Source of the DNA: JACVRU01 sp040902725
GTDB lineage: Bacteria > Actinomycetota > Thermoleophilia > Gaiellales > Gaiellaceae
Assembly: GCA_040902725.1 (NCBI GenBank)
Contig: JBBDWU010000044.1
Coordinates: 1 to 64,000, forward strand
Reading direction: 5' to 3'
DNA length: 64,000 nucleotides
Shown: piece by piece, positions 41,241 through 53,200 of the stretch
Layout: every line of letters begins with the position of its first letter
Numbering within the stretch: the stretch's first letter is position 1
The notes under the pieces: generated by a model
Told to the model about the DNA's origin: nothing
Database searches by the model: none
Seen by the model: only the letters and a program-made list of their open reading frames with translations
Position numbers and translations under genes: made by a program

Positions 41241-44200
41241 GCACCGGGGCGACAAGCCTCGCGCTCGGCCCGCTCGGCCCGCTCGGCCCCCAGGGCCGGG
41301 CCTGGCCGCGCCTGCGCGCGCTCGCGGCCGGCGTCGCCCTCGCCGCGGCAGTCGCCGCGGGCCTGCTGGGCTCAGGAGCGCGCGAGGCCTTCGCTCCTCC
41401 GCTGCTCGCGCCGAGCCTCTCGTACCAGCTCGGCCCGGCGACGGCGAGCGGCGTTCGCGACTGGCGGCCGGGCGGCGACGTCCGCGTCGCGGTCGAGGAC
41501 GGCTACGCGGTCAGCGCTGGCCGCGCGCGGCTGAAGCTCTCCCCCACGCTGGGCGCCGGCTCCTCGCCGTGGCACCCGCATGCCCGCGGCGCGACCCGGC
41601 GTACCCCGTTCGGGGCGGAGACGATCGTCGTCGGCAGCCGGGCGACCGAGCTGAGCGCGCTCGTCCAGGAGCGCCAGGGGCCGAAGACGTGGCGCTGGCG
41701 GCTCGACACAACCCTCAAGCCCAGGTTGAGGTCGAGCGGCGCGGTCGTGTTCGCCGGCAGCGAGCTCCGCATCCGCCCGGTCCGCATCCTCGACGCGGCG
41801 GGCGCCGACATCACCCCCGCCGGCCTTCACTGGTCACTCGCGCGCGAGGGCGGCGGGTGGGAGCTCCGGCTCCGCCTCGACGACGCGACGCTGCCGATCC
41901 CCTACGTGATCGATCCGGCCACCGACTACGGCGACGCGACCAACCAGACCACCCAGTACATCACCAAGGCGACCTCGGCGACGTGGACGACCACCGCCGA
42001 CGTCATCCAGGCCTCGGACCCGGCGGCCGCGCTCTGCACCACCGGCACGAACTGCCCGCGGGTCACCGACGGCACGAGCAACACCGGACCCCAGTTCCTG
42101 ACCTTCAACCAGGTGCTGAACGGCTCCAGCACCACGTACACGACCTCGCCCGCCGCCCCCGCCGCCAGCTCGACCGACCCCGACGGCTGGATCGTGGACG
42201 CCGCCGGCAACGCGAGCCCGAACCTGACCGTGATCCCGAGCGGGACCTGGACGTTCAAGGCCGACACGCAGGCGAGCGGCAGCTTCACGAGCGCCTCGAC
42301 GCACCTCGTCGTCGGAGCCTGGATCGTGACCACCTCGGGCACGACGATCTCCTCGGTCGACCAGACGGTCGTCGACCCGACCGCCGCCGCCTCGGAGCTC
42401 GGCGCCGGCACCACCAACGGCACCGACACCGCGACGAACCTGACGAACAGCACCACCAAGTCCACCCGGACGATCACGATCGCGGGCGTCCCCGAGGTGA
42501 CCCTGAACGCCACGCAGCGGCTGCTGGTCAAGTTCTACGCCAAGCGCTACGGCAATACGCGCTCGAACCGCGTGATCAACATCGTGGTCGGCACTTCGGC
42601 GAGCAACTCGACCAACCTGATCACCCATCCCGCCGTCTCCGAGCGGCCGAACGTGCCGGTGCTCGTCGCGCCCGCCGCCTTCTCCTCCCCGGCCACCGGC
42701 TGGGTCAACGCGCTGCCCGCGACCAACGCCTTCCAGGCCACCTTCGACGACTTCAACGCCACCGACACCGGCCACATCAACTTCCGGATCTGCACCAACG
42801 TCACCTGCACCGCGGGGGGCGACCCGATCCAGACCTTCAGCTCCGCGACCGGCGTCGCCGACGGCGCCAACGGCAGCGGCACGCTCGCCTCCACGAACAT
42901 CACCAACGGCGGCACCTACTTCTGGCAGGCGCAGGCCCAGGATCAGTGGGGCGTGCAGAGCGCGTGGTCGTCGGGCCGCGAGTTCCGCGTCGACACGAGC
43001 AAGCCGACCGCCCCAACCTTCGCGCTCAGCGAGCCGACCCCCGACCCGGACCAGCACACGAGCGGCAGCACCCTCTACTTCCGCGAGGGCGCCGCCGGCA
43101 CGCACACCTTCCGCGTCACGGCGTCGAGCTCCGACCCGGAGTCGGGGCTCGCGAGCCTCAACTTCCTGGCGATCAGCGGCTTCACCTGCGTCTCGAGCTG
43201 CGCCACCGACACGACCTCCCCCTACGAGCAGGACTACACCTGGAGCAGCTCGACCACCGGCAGCTTCCCGAAGCCGGCCTCGGCGACGAACAACGCCGGG
43301 GGCACCAGCAGTCAGGGCACGATGATCGCCACGGCGGACACGACCGCACCCTCGATCACCCGCACCTTCCCCGCCGGGGGCGAGACCTACAACGGCGCCG
43401 GCTGGAACGCCGGCTGCGCCACCCCCGGCTTCTGCGGCACGATCGACGACGGCGGTGCCGGCGTCCAGTCGGTCGAGCTCCTGTTGCAACAGGGAAGCGG
43501 CGGCTACTGGAACGGCACCAACTTCAGCGGCGGCGCCTCGAGCTGGCAGTCGGCGACCGTCACGGGCACGAACTGGACCTACGCATTCGCCGAGACGAGC
43601 TTCCCCGCCGACGGCGACTACACCGTCACCGCCCGCTCGACGGACAACGTCGCCAACGTCATCACCATGACGGCGGCGACGTTCACCGTGAACCGGATCG
43701 GACCGACGGTCACGAACGTCACGTCGGCGAAGGCGAACGGCGCCTACAAGGCCGGCGACGTCATCGACGTCCAGATCGTGTTCAGCGACCCGGTCACCGT
43801 GAACACGACAGGCGGCACGCCGACGCTCACGCTCGAGACGGGCGCCACCGACCGGAACGCCTCCTACCTCTCCGGCACCGGATCGAACACGCTCGTCTTC
43901 CGTTACACCGTTCAGGCCGGCGACACATCCGCGGACCTCGACTACACCGCGACGACGGCCTTGGCCCTGAACGGCGCGACGATGAAGGGGCCCGGCGGGA
44001 ACGACGCCGTGCTCACGCTCGCCGCCCCGGGCGCCGCAGGCTCGCTCGGCGCGAACAAGGCGCTCGTGATCGACACCACCGCGCCGACGGTCACCAACGT
44101 CACCTCGTCGACCGCGAACGGCATCTACGGCACCGGCGAGACCATCGACGTCCAGGTCGTCTTCTCGGAGCCCGTCACGGTGAACACCGCCGGCGGCAGC

Positions 44201-47200
44201 CCCACGCTCGAGCTCGAGACCGGGACGACGGACCGGCTCGCGACCTACCTGTCCGGATCGAGCACGAACACGCTCGTCTTCCGCTACACCGTCGCTGCCG
44301 GCGACAGCGCGCCCGATCTCGACTATAAGGGCACCGGCGCGCTCCAGCTCGCCGGCAGCACGATCGCCGATGCGGCCCTGAACGCGGCTGCGCTGACGCT
44401 GCCCGCCCCGGGCGCGGCCGGCTCGCTGGCCGCGAACAAGGCCCTCGTCGTCGACACCGGCCCGCCCTCGGTCGTGAACGTGACGGCCGCGACCGCGAAC
44501 GGCTCCTATGGCGTCGGCCAGAACGTGGACGTCGAGATCGAGTTCAACGAGGCGGTGACCGTCAACACCGCCGGCGGGACGCCGACGCTCGAGCTCGAGA
44601 CCGGAGCCGTCGACCGAAGCGCCACCTATCTCTCCGGCTCGGGGACGGCCACGCTCGTCTTCCGCTATGTCGTCCAGGCCGGCGACGCAGCCTCCGACCT
44701 CGACTACAAGGCGACCAGCTCGCTCGCGCTCAACGGCGGCACGATCGTCGACGTCGCCGCGAACAACGCAGTGCTCACGCTCGCGGCCCCGGGTGCCGCC
44801 GGCTCGCTGGGCGCGAACAAGGCCATCGTCATCGAGACCGTCGCCCCGACCGTCACCAACGTCACGTCCGCCAAGACGGACGGCACCTACACCGTCGGCG
44901 AGATCATCGACGTGCAGGTCGTCTTCTCCGAGATCGTGAACGTCACCGGCACGCCGCAGCTGACGCTGGAGACGGGCGCGACGGATCGCACCGCCGGCTA
45001 CCTCTCCGGATCCGGCTCCAACACGCTCGTCTTCCGCTACACCGTCCAGGCTGGCGACACCAGCGCCGACCTCGACTACGCCGGTACCGGCGCGCTCGCC
45101 CTCAACGGCGGCACGATCAAGGACGCCGCCACCAACAACGCAACCCTCACGCTCGCCGCCCCCGGCGCCGCCGGCTCGCTCGGCGCCAACAAGACGCTCG
45201 CGATCGACACCAGCGGGCCCACGGTGGCGAACGTCACCTCCTCGATCGCCAACGGGTCGTACAACGCCGGCGACGGCCTCGACGTCGACATCGACATCCA
45301 GGTCGTCTTCTCCGAGGCCGTCAACGTCGTCACCACCGGCGGGACCCCGTCGCTGACGCTGGAAACGGGCACGGTCGACCAGGAGGCCGACTACCTCTCC
45401 GGCTCCGGCACGAGCACGCTCGTCTTCCGCTACACCGTCCAGGCCGGCGATACCAGTGCCGACCTCGACTACAAGGCCACGACCTCGCTGGCGCTGAACA
45501 GCGGCACGATCCGCGACGCGGTCGCGAACGACGCGACGCTGACCCTGGTCGCTCCCGGCGCCGCCGGCTCGCTCGGCGCCAACAAGAACATCGTCATCGA
45601 CACGACCGCGCCCACGGTCACCAACGTCACCTCGGCGAAGGCGAACGGCACCTACGGCGGCGGCACCGCGATCGACGTCCAGGTCGTCTTCTCCGAGGCC
45701 GTCAACGTCGTCACCACGGGCGGGACGCCGACGCTCGAGCTCGAGACGGGCGCAACCAACCGCACCGGCGACTACCTCTCCGGCAGCGGCTCGAACACGC
45801 TCGTCTTCCGCTACACCGTCCAGACCGGCGACGAGAGCTCCGACCTGGACTACCCGGGCACGACCGCGCTCGCCCTCAACGGCGGCACGATCAAGGACGT
45901 AGCGACCAACAGCGCCACGCTCACGCTCGCCTCCCCCGGCGCCGCCGGCTCGCTCGGCGCGAACAAGGCGCTCGTGATCGACGGCGTCCGCCCCACCGTC
46001 ACCAACGTCACCTCCGCGAAGCCGAACGGGATCTACACGACCGGCGAGGAGATCGAGATCCAGGTCGTCTTCTCCGAGACGGTGACCGTGACCGGGACGC
46101 CGCAGCTCCTGATCGAGACCGGCGCGACCGACCGGCAGGCGTCGTACGTGTCGGGCACCGGGTCGACCACACTCGTCTTCCGCTACACGGTCGTGGACGG
46201 GGACAACAACGCCGACCTCGACTACACCGGAACCGGCGCGCTGACGCTCAACGGCGGCACGATCAAGGACGCCGTCGCCAACGACGCAACGCTGACCCTG
46301 GTCGCGCCCGGCGCCGCCGGCTCGCTCGGCGCCAACAAGGCGCTGATCGTGGACACCGGCCCGCCCTCGGTCCTGAACGTGACCGCGTCGACCGCCAACG
46401 GCTCCTACAGGGCCGGCGACACGATCGACGTCCAGGTCGTCTTCGACGAGGCCGTGACGGTCGACACGACCGGCGGCACCCCGACGGTCGAGCTCGAGAC
46501 GGGCACGACCGACCGCACCGCCTCCTACCTGTCCGGCTCGGGCACGACCACGCTGGTCTTCCGCTACACCGTCCAGGCCGGCGACACCGCCGCCGACCTC
46601 GACTACAAGGCGACGACCTCGCTGGCGCTGAACGGCGGCACGATCGTCGACATCGCCCTGAACAACGCCGTGCTGACGCTCGCCGCCCCCGGCGCGGCCG
46701 GCTCGCTCGGCGCCAACAAGAACATCGTCGTCGACACCGGCGCGCCGACCGTCACGAACGTCACCTCGGCGAAGGCGGACGGCTCCTACACCGCCGGCGA
46801 GATCGTCGACGTCCAGGTCGTCTTCTCCGAGGCCGTGAACGTGACCGGGACGCCGCAGCTCGAGCTCGAGACCGGCCCGACCAACCGGCAGGCGACCTAC
46901 AACTCCGGCACGGGCACGAGCACGCTCGTCTTCCGCTACACGGTGCAGGCGAATGACGAGACGAACGACCTCGACTATCCCGGCTCGACGGCCCTGACGC
47001 TGAACGGCGGCACGATCCGCGACGCCGCCCTCAACAACGCGACGCTGACGCTCGTCTCCCCCGGCGCCGCGGGCTCACTCGGCGCCAACAAGGCGATCGT
47101 GATCGACGCGGTGGCGCCGACGATCGCGAGCGTCGTGCTCACCGAGTCGCCGGCCGCGGCCGGCCAGCACGCCGTCGGCAGCGAGCTCTTCTACCGCCCC

Positions 47201-50200
47201 GCATCAGGCGGCGGCACCTTCACCGTGACGGTCGACGCCTCCGACGTCAGCGCGGGCGCCACCGGGATCAAGCACGTCCGCTTCCCCGGTCTCGCCGGCG
47301 GCTTCACGCCGGAGAGCCTGCTCGACGACACCGCCTCTGCGTACACGCGCGCGTACACGTGGACGACGTCGGCCAGCGATTCGGGCGCCAAGACGGTGAC
47401 GGCGGTCGACAACCTCGACAACTCGACCGACGGCAGCTTCACGCTCACGCCCGACTCGACGGCCCCGAGCGTGACCGCGCCGACCGTGACGGCCGGCTAC
47501 TTCACCTCGCTCTCGGTGCCCGTGACGCTGAACGGCGGCACCGACGGCGGCGCGGGCGTCGACGCCGGCTCGAGCGTCCTCGAGCGCGACGAGGCGCCGC
47601 TCGACAACGGCGACGGCACCTGCGACTCCTTCCCGGGCACCTGGGGCACCACGGTCACGCTCTCCGGCGGCAACGACACCACCGTCGTCAGCGGCAAGTG
47701 CTACCGCTACCGGCAGAAGCTCTCCGACAACGTCGGCAACGAGGGGACGTCGGGCGCCTCCGCGACCGCCAAGGTCGACACCTCGGCGCCGTCCACGCCC
47801 ACGACCGCCTTCAGCGGCCTCTCGGCCGGCAACACGTTCGACAACGGGTCGGGGACGCTCTTCTTCCGGCCGTCGGCGGGCGGCACGTTCACGGTCACCG
47901 GCTCCTCCGCGGACGTCCAGTCCGGGGTCGCCTCTTTCACCTTCGGCTCGCTGAACACGAACAGCGGCGCCAACTTCGGCGTCACCCAGACGGGCAACAA
48001 GATCGACGTCACCTTCGGCGCGACGACGACCGGGCCGACGACCGCGCGGACGGTGAAGGCGACGAACAACGCCGGCCTCGAGTCGAGCGACGGCACCTAC
48101 AACGTCACCGAGGACTCCGCGAACCCGACCGGCGGGACGGTCTCCGTGCCCGCCTTCTCGAGCACGCTCGCCGTCACGATCACGAAGACGAACTACGCCG
48201 ACTCCGGCTCGGGGATCGCGTCCAACGTGATCACCCGCTCGGCCGCGCAGGATCCGTCGAGCCCCGGCGTCTGCCCCGCCGGCGGCTACACCGGCTCGAC
48301 GATCGTCACCAGCCCCGACACCGTCCCGACCGACGGCAAGTGCTACGTGTACACGCTCACCGGCACCGACAACGTCGGCAACGCCGCCTCCACGCCGACC
48401 AGCCCGGTGCTGGTCGACACGACGCCGCCGAGCGCCCCGGCGCTGACGGTCTCCGACACGGGCGCCGGCCTCCACGCCGACAACGCGCCGGCGACGAAGA
48501 CCGTCTGGTTCAAGCCCGACACGGCGAGCGGCGACTTCACCGTGAGCGCGACGACGGCGGACGCCCAGTCCGGCATCCAGAAGGTCGCGTTCGCGACCGG
48601 CCTGACGAACGTGAGCGGCGGCGGCGACGACACCGACGCGCCCTACGCGAAGACCTACACGGTCACGGGCTCGCTCTCGAGCTCGCAGACCGGCAAGGCC
48701 GTGACCGCCCACAACAACGCGACGCTGACGGCGAGCACGAACTTCGACCTCGCCGCCGACTCGACGGCGCCGAGCGGCGGCGGCGTCGCCTTCAGCGGCC
48801 TCGGCGGCACGGGCAGCGTCTACTCGACGGCCACGACGCTCAGCCTGACGCTCACGAACGGCACCGACACGCAGTCCGGCGTGCCGGCGGCCGGTCACGT
48901 CCTCAAGCGCTACAGCGCGCCGCTGACCTCGGACGGCCAGTCCAACGGCTCCTGCGGCACCTTCGGCGCCGTCGAGGCGACGGTCGGCGATCCGGCGCTG
49001 AGCTACTCCGACGTCGGCCTGACCGACGGGCGCTGCTACCGCTACGAGTATCTCGTCACCGACAACGTCGGCAACGTCGTCACCTACACGAGCATCGAGG
49101 TGAAGGTCGATTCGACGGCCGCGACCGGCCCGGCTCTGACGCTGGCCGAGACCGTCAGCCAGACGAACGTCCACGTCGACAGCGCCGCGCGCAAGGTCTG
49201 GTTCAAGCCGGGTACGGCGAGCGGCAGCTTCGACATCTCGGCGTCGACCTCCGACGCGCAGTCCGGGATGATGAAGGTCACCTTCCCGGCCCTCGCCGGC
49301 CTCACCGGCAACGTCGACGACACCGCCTCGCCGTTCTCGACGACGTACTCCTGGTCGGCCGCCCCCGCCGCCTCAGCGCCGAACACGGTCGCCGCGGTGA
49401 ACAACGCGAACAACAGCTCGGCGACGCAGACGTTCGACTTCAGCTCCGACGGCACCGGCCCGGCCGGCGGCGCGATCAGCTACCCGAGCGGCACGAGCGC
49501 CGACTCCGCGCCCGACGTCACCATCTCGACGTTCCCGACCGACGCCGACAGCGGTCTGACCAACGTCGTCCTCCAGCACCGGTACGCAAACTTCTCGAGC
49601 GGCACGACCTGCGACACCTTCGGCTCGTGGCTGCCCGAGAGCCCGCCGGTCACGATCACGGGCGCCGGCACGATCTCCAACCACCCGCTCACGCACGGCT
49701 TCGGCTGCTACCAGTTCCGGATGGTGGCGACCGACAACGTCGGCAACGTCACCAACTTCGAGGACGGCGGCCTGACCTACAAGTTCAGCGCGGGCGAGTC
49801 GCTGACGACGGTCGAGGTCGACGCCGCCGACAAGCAGCACTTCGCGGGCGGCAACCTCTACTTCAACACGAGCGGCACGGTCACGGGCACGTTCCGGATC
49901 AAGGTCGCGACGGCCTTCGAGGGCTCCTACACGAGCGTCGACTTCCCGGCCGTCTCGGTCACCGGCCTGACCTGCCCGGCCAGCACGGACTCGAGCGCGC
50001 CGTTCGAGTCCGGCATCTGCACCTGGACGAACGCCTTCACCTCCACCAGCGCGATCGAGGTCGTGCTGCACGGCGGCGTGCCGAACCCGAAGACCGAGCT
50101 CGTCCAGCCGCTCGTCGACACGACCGCGCCGACCTCGAGCGACGACACGGGCACCGTCGGCAACGACTGGAAGACGACGTCGACGGCCGTCTCGCTCAGC

Positions 50201-53200
50201 GGCAGCGACACGGGCGCGGGCGTCGACAAGATCTACTACACGACTGACGGCTCGACGCCGACCACGAGCTCGTCCAACGGCACGACCGTCAACCTGACGA
50301 CGAGCGGCCAGTACACGATCAAGCACTTCGCCGTGGACAACGTCGGCAACGTCGGCTCCGTCACCACCGGCTCCACCGTCATCCGCGTCGACGTCGACAG
50401 CCCGACGAACGCCTTCTCGGTCGCGGACGTCTCCCCCGCCGGCACGGCCTTCGCCAGCGGCGCGACGGTCTTCTTCAAGAGCGGCACCGCCGGCAGCTTC
50501 GCGCTCGTCGACACGGTCAGCGACGCCCACTCCGGCCCGGCGTCGGCGGCGTTCGCCGCGTTCGGCCCGGTCGCGGGCTGGACGACCAAGAGCGCGGAGG
50601 CGGTTTCGACGCCGTCTGGGGGCCCGTACAAGTCCACGGTCTACACGCGCGACGCGACCGTGACGACCGACACTGCGACGACCGTCACCGGCCGCGACGT
50701 CGCCACCAACGCGACCGCCACGGGCGTGACCTTCAAGGCCGACGCCACGCCGCCGACCACCTCCAGCAACTACGGCTCGATCGGCGCCACCTGGCACTCG
50801 ACGACGCAGACGCTGACCCTCACGGGCGGCGACGGCGCCGGCTCGGGCGTCGGCGGCACGTTCTACAGCCTCACCGGCGGCGCGCCCTTCACGGCCGGCT
50901 CCTCCGTGGTGCTGTCGACGACCGGCACCTACAGCGTCACGTTCTTCTCCGTCGACAACGTCGGGAACATCGAGTCGACGACCACCGTCGGCCCGATCAA
51001 CATCGACAAGACTGCGCCCACGAACTCCCTGTCGCTGACGAGCCAGGCGCCCGCGGGCTCGAGCTTGCTGAGCGGGACCAACCTCTACTACCGCGGCGCC
51101 GCCGCCGGCAGCTTCTCGATCCGCAACGCGGTCAGCGACCCGAACTCCGGCCCGGCCGGGACGACGTTCGCCGCGATCTCCGCGAGCAACTGGACGGCCA
51201 AGGGCGCCGAGACGGTCTCCGCGCCGTCCGGCGGCCCCTACGTCTCCACCGCCTACGCCTGGAGCGCCGGCACCTCCAGCTTCACGCACGTCGTCAGCGG
51301 CTTCGACGCGTCCTCGCTCGGCGGCAACAGCGCGCCGACGACGCTGACGTTCATCGACGACTCGACCGCGCCGACCACGACCGACAACACGGCGGCGATC
51401 GGCGACGCCTGGCGCAACACGGCCACCACGGTGACCCTGTCGCCCACCGACACGCAGTCGGGCGTCTCGGCGACGTACTACACGACCGACGGCACCGTGC
51501 CGACCACGAGCTCCTCGCAGGGCACCTCGATCGTGCTCTCGACCACCGGCATCTACACGATCAGGTACTTCTCGGTCGACAACGTCGGCAACGCCAGCGC
51601 GGTCATCACCGCCTCGACGCTGATCCGGCTCGACATGGACAACACCGGCGCGTCCGTCGCCGTGACGGCGCCGCCCGCGGGCTCGACGGTCTCGGGCCTG
51701 GCGACGCTCTCCGCGACCGCGACCGATCCCAACTCCGGCATCGCGTCGGTGCAGTTCCAGGCGCGCGCCGCCGGCTCGCTCGGCATGTTCTCGGCCGTCG
51801 GCCTCGCCGACACCACCCCGCCCTACGACGTCTCGGTCGACACGAACACGATCGCCAACGGCGACTTCATGTTCCGCGCCGTCGCGACGGATCTCGCGGG
51901 CAACACGCTCGCAAGCGCCACGCGCGCGCTCACGGTCGAGAACACGCCGGCCTCCGGCTCGGTCGAGACCGCGATCCCGGCCTCGTCGCCGACGAGCAGC
52001 ACGATCGACGTCCCCGGCACGGCCATGGAGATCACGATTCCGGCCGGCACGAGCTCCAGCATCCTGCTGGTCGAGCTCGAGGCCACGCAGCCTTCCGTCC
52101 CGGGCTTCACGCTCGGCAGCGACGCCGTCCAGATCGACACCTGCGTGGCCGCCGGCGCCGCCGCGACGACCAGCGTCGACTCCTGCCTCGCGACCGGCGG
52201 CTCCGCGCTGACCAGCTTCACCGACCCGTGGCGGATCGAACTGCTGGGTCAGGGCACTCCGAGCTTCTCGACCGACAGCGTCAACTGGACCGAGATCACG
52301 CAGGAGATCGCGGTCCCGGCCGACGCCGCGCTCTATCCCGACAGCTTCCTCGTCACGCCCGGCGGGGTCGACGTCTATACGAAGCACCTGACCTGGTTCG
52401 CGCTGCTCCAGCCCAGCGTCGGCTCGAGCGGGAAGATCACGCTCTCGCGGCCGCGGCTCTCCGGGGTCATCTCCGGCGGCCGGCTCACGCTCAACTGGGT
52501 GGCGGCAGCCGGCCCCGACCAGGTGCAGGCGTACGAGCTCTACATCGACGGCGTCTTCGTCCGCTACCTCGGCGGCAGCCTGACCGAGTTCGAGATCGGC
52601 CCGTCGGGCCCGAACGACAGGCGCACGTTCCAGCTCGAGGCCTTCGACGTCAACGGCGGCCGGAGCCCGGTCTCGAACACGATCGCCTCCGTGCCCTCGA
52701 TCACCGGCCTGACGGTCGCCCAGGCGCGGTCGCGCCTCGCCGGCCGCGGCTTCTTCGCCGCCGTGCCGGCCGGTACGCCCGAGGACGCGATCGTGGTGCA
52801 GCAGACGCCCGGCGCCCCCTCTATGGCCACGCTCGGCAGCTCGATCAGCGTCGTCGTCAGCGGCGGCGAGGGCCACGCGGCCTTCCGGATGCAGGTCGCC
52901 AACTCGCTCAAGATCGTCCTCGGCCTGCGGACGCTGAACGTGCGCGTCGCGCTCACCGAGCCCGCGATGGTCAGCGCGAAGCTCTTCAGCAAGAACCGCA
53001 TCGTGCGGAACAAGAACGGCCGGCTCGTCCAGTGGGAGCGCTACTACAAGCCGCGGCGGCTCGCCGCGGGCGCGACGATCTACCCGCTGCGCGTGCCGGC
53101 GACGCTGACGCGCCCCGGCCAGTACGTCCTGCTCGTCACCGCCCGCTCGACGGCCAGCAACGGCGTCACCCGGAGCCGGACGCCGATCACCGTCGTCCGC

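Noticed and set aside
43703..47116. CRISPR array or other non-coding repeat
   Set aside because: Units are about 380 bp, in frame and encode a beta-sandwich module; there are no short repeats with unique spacers.
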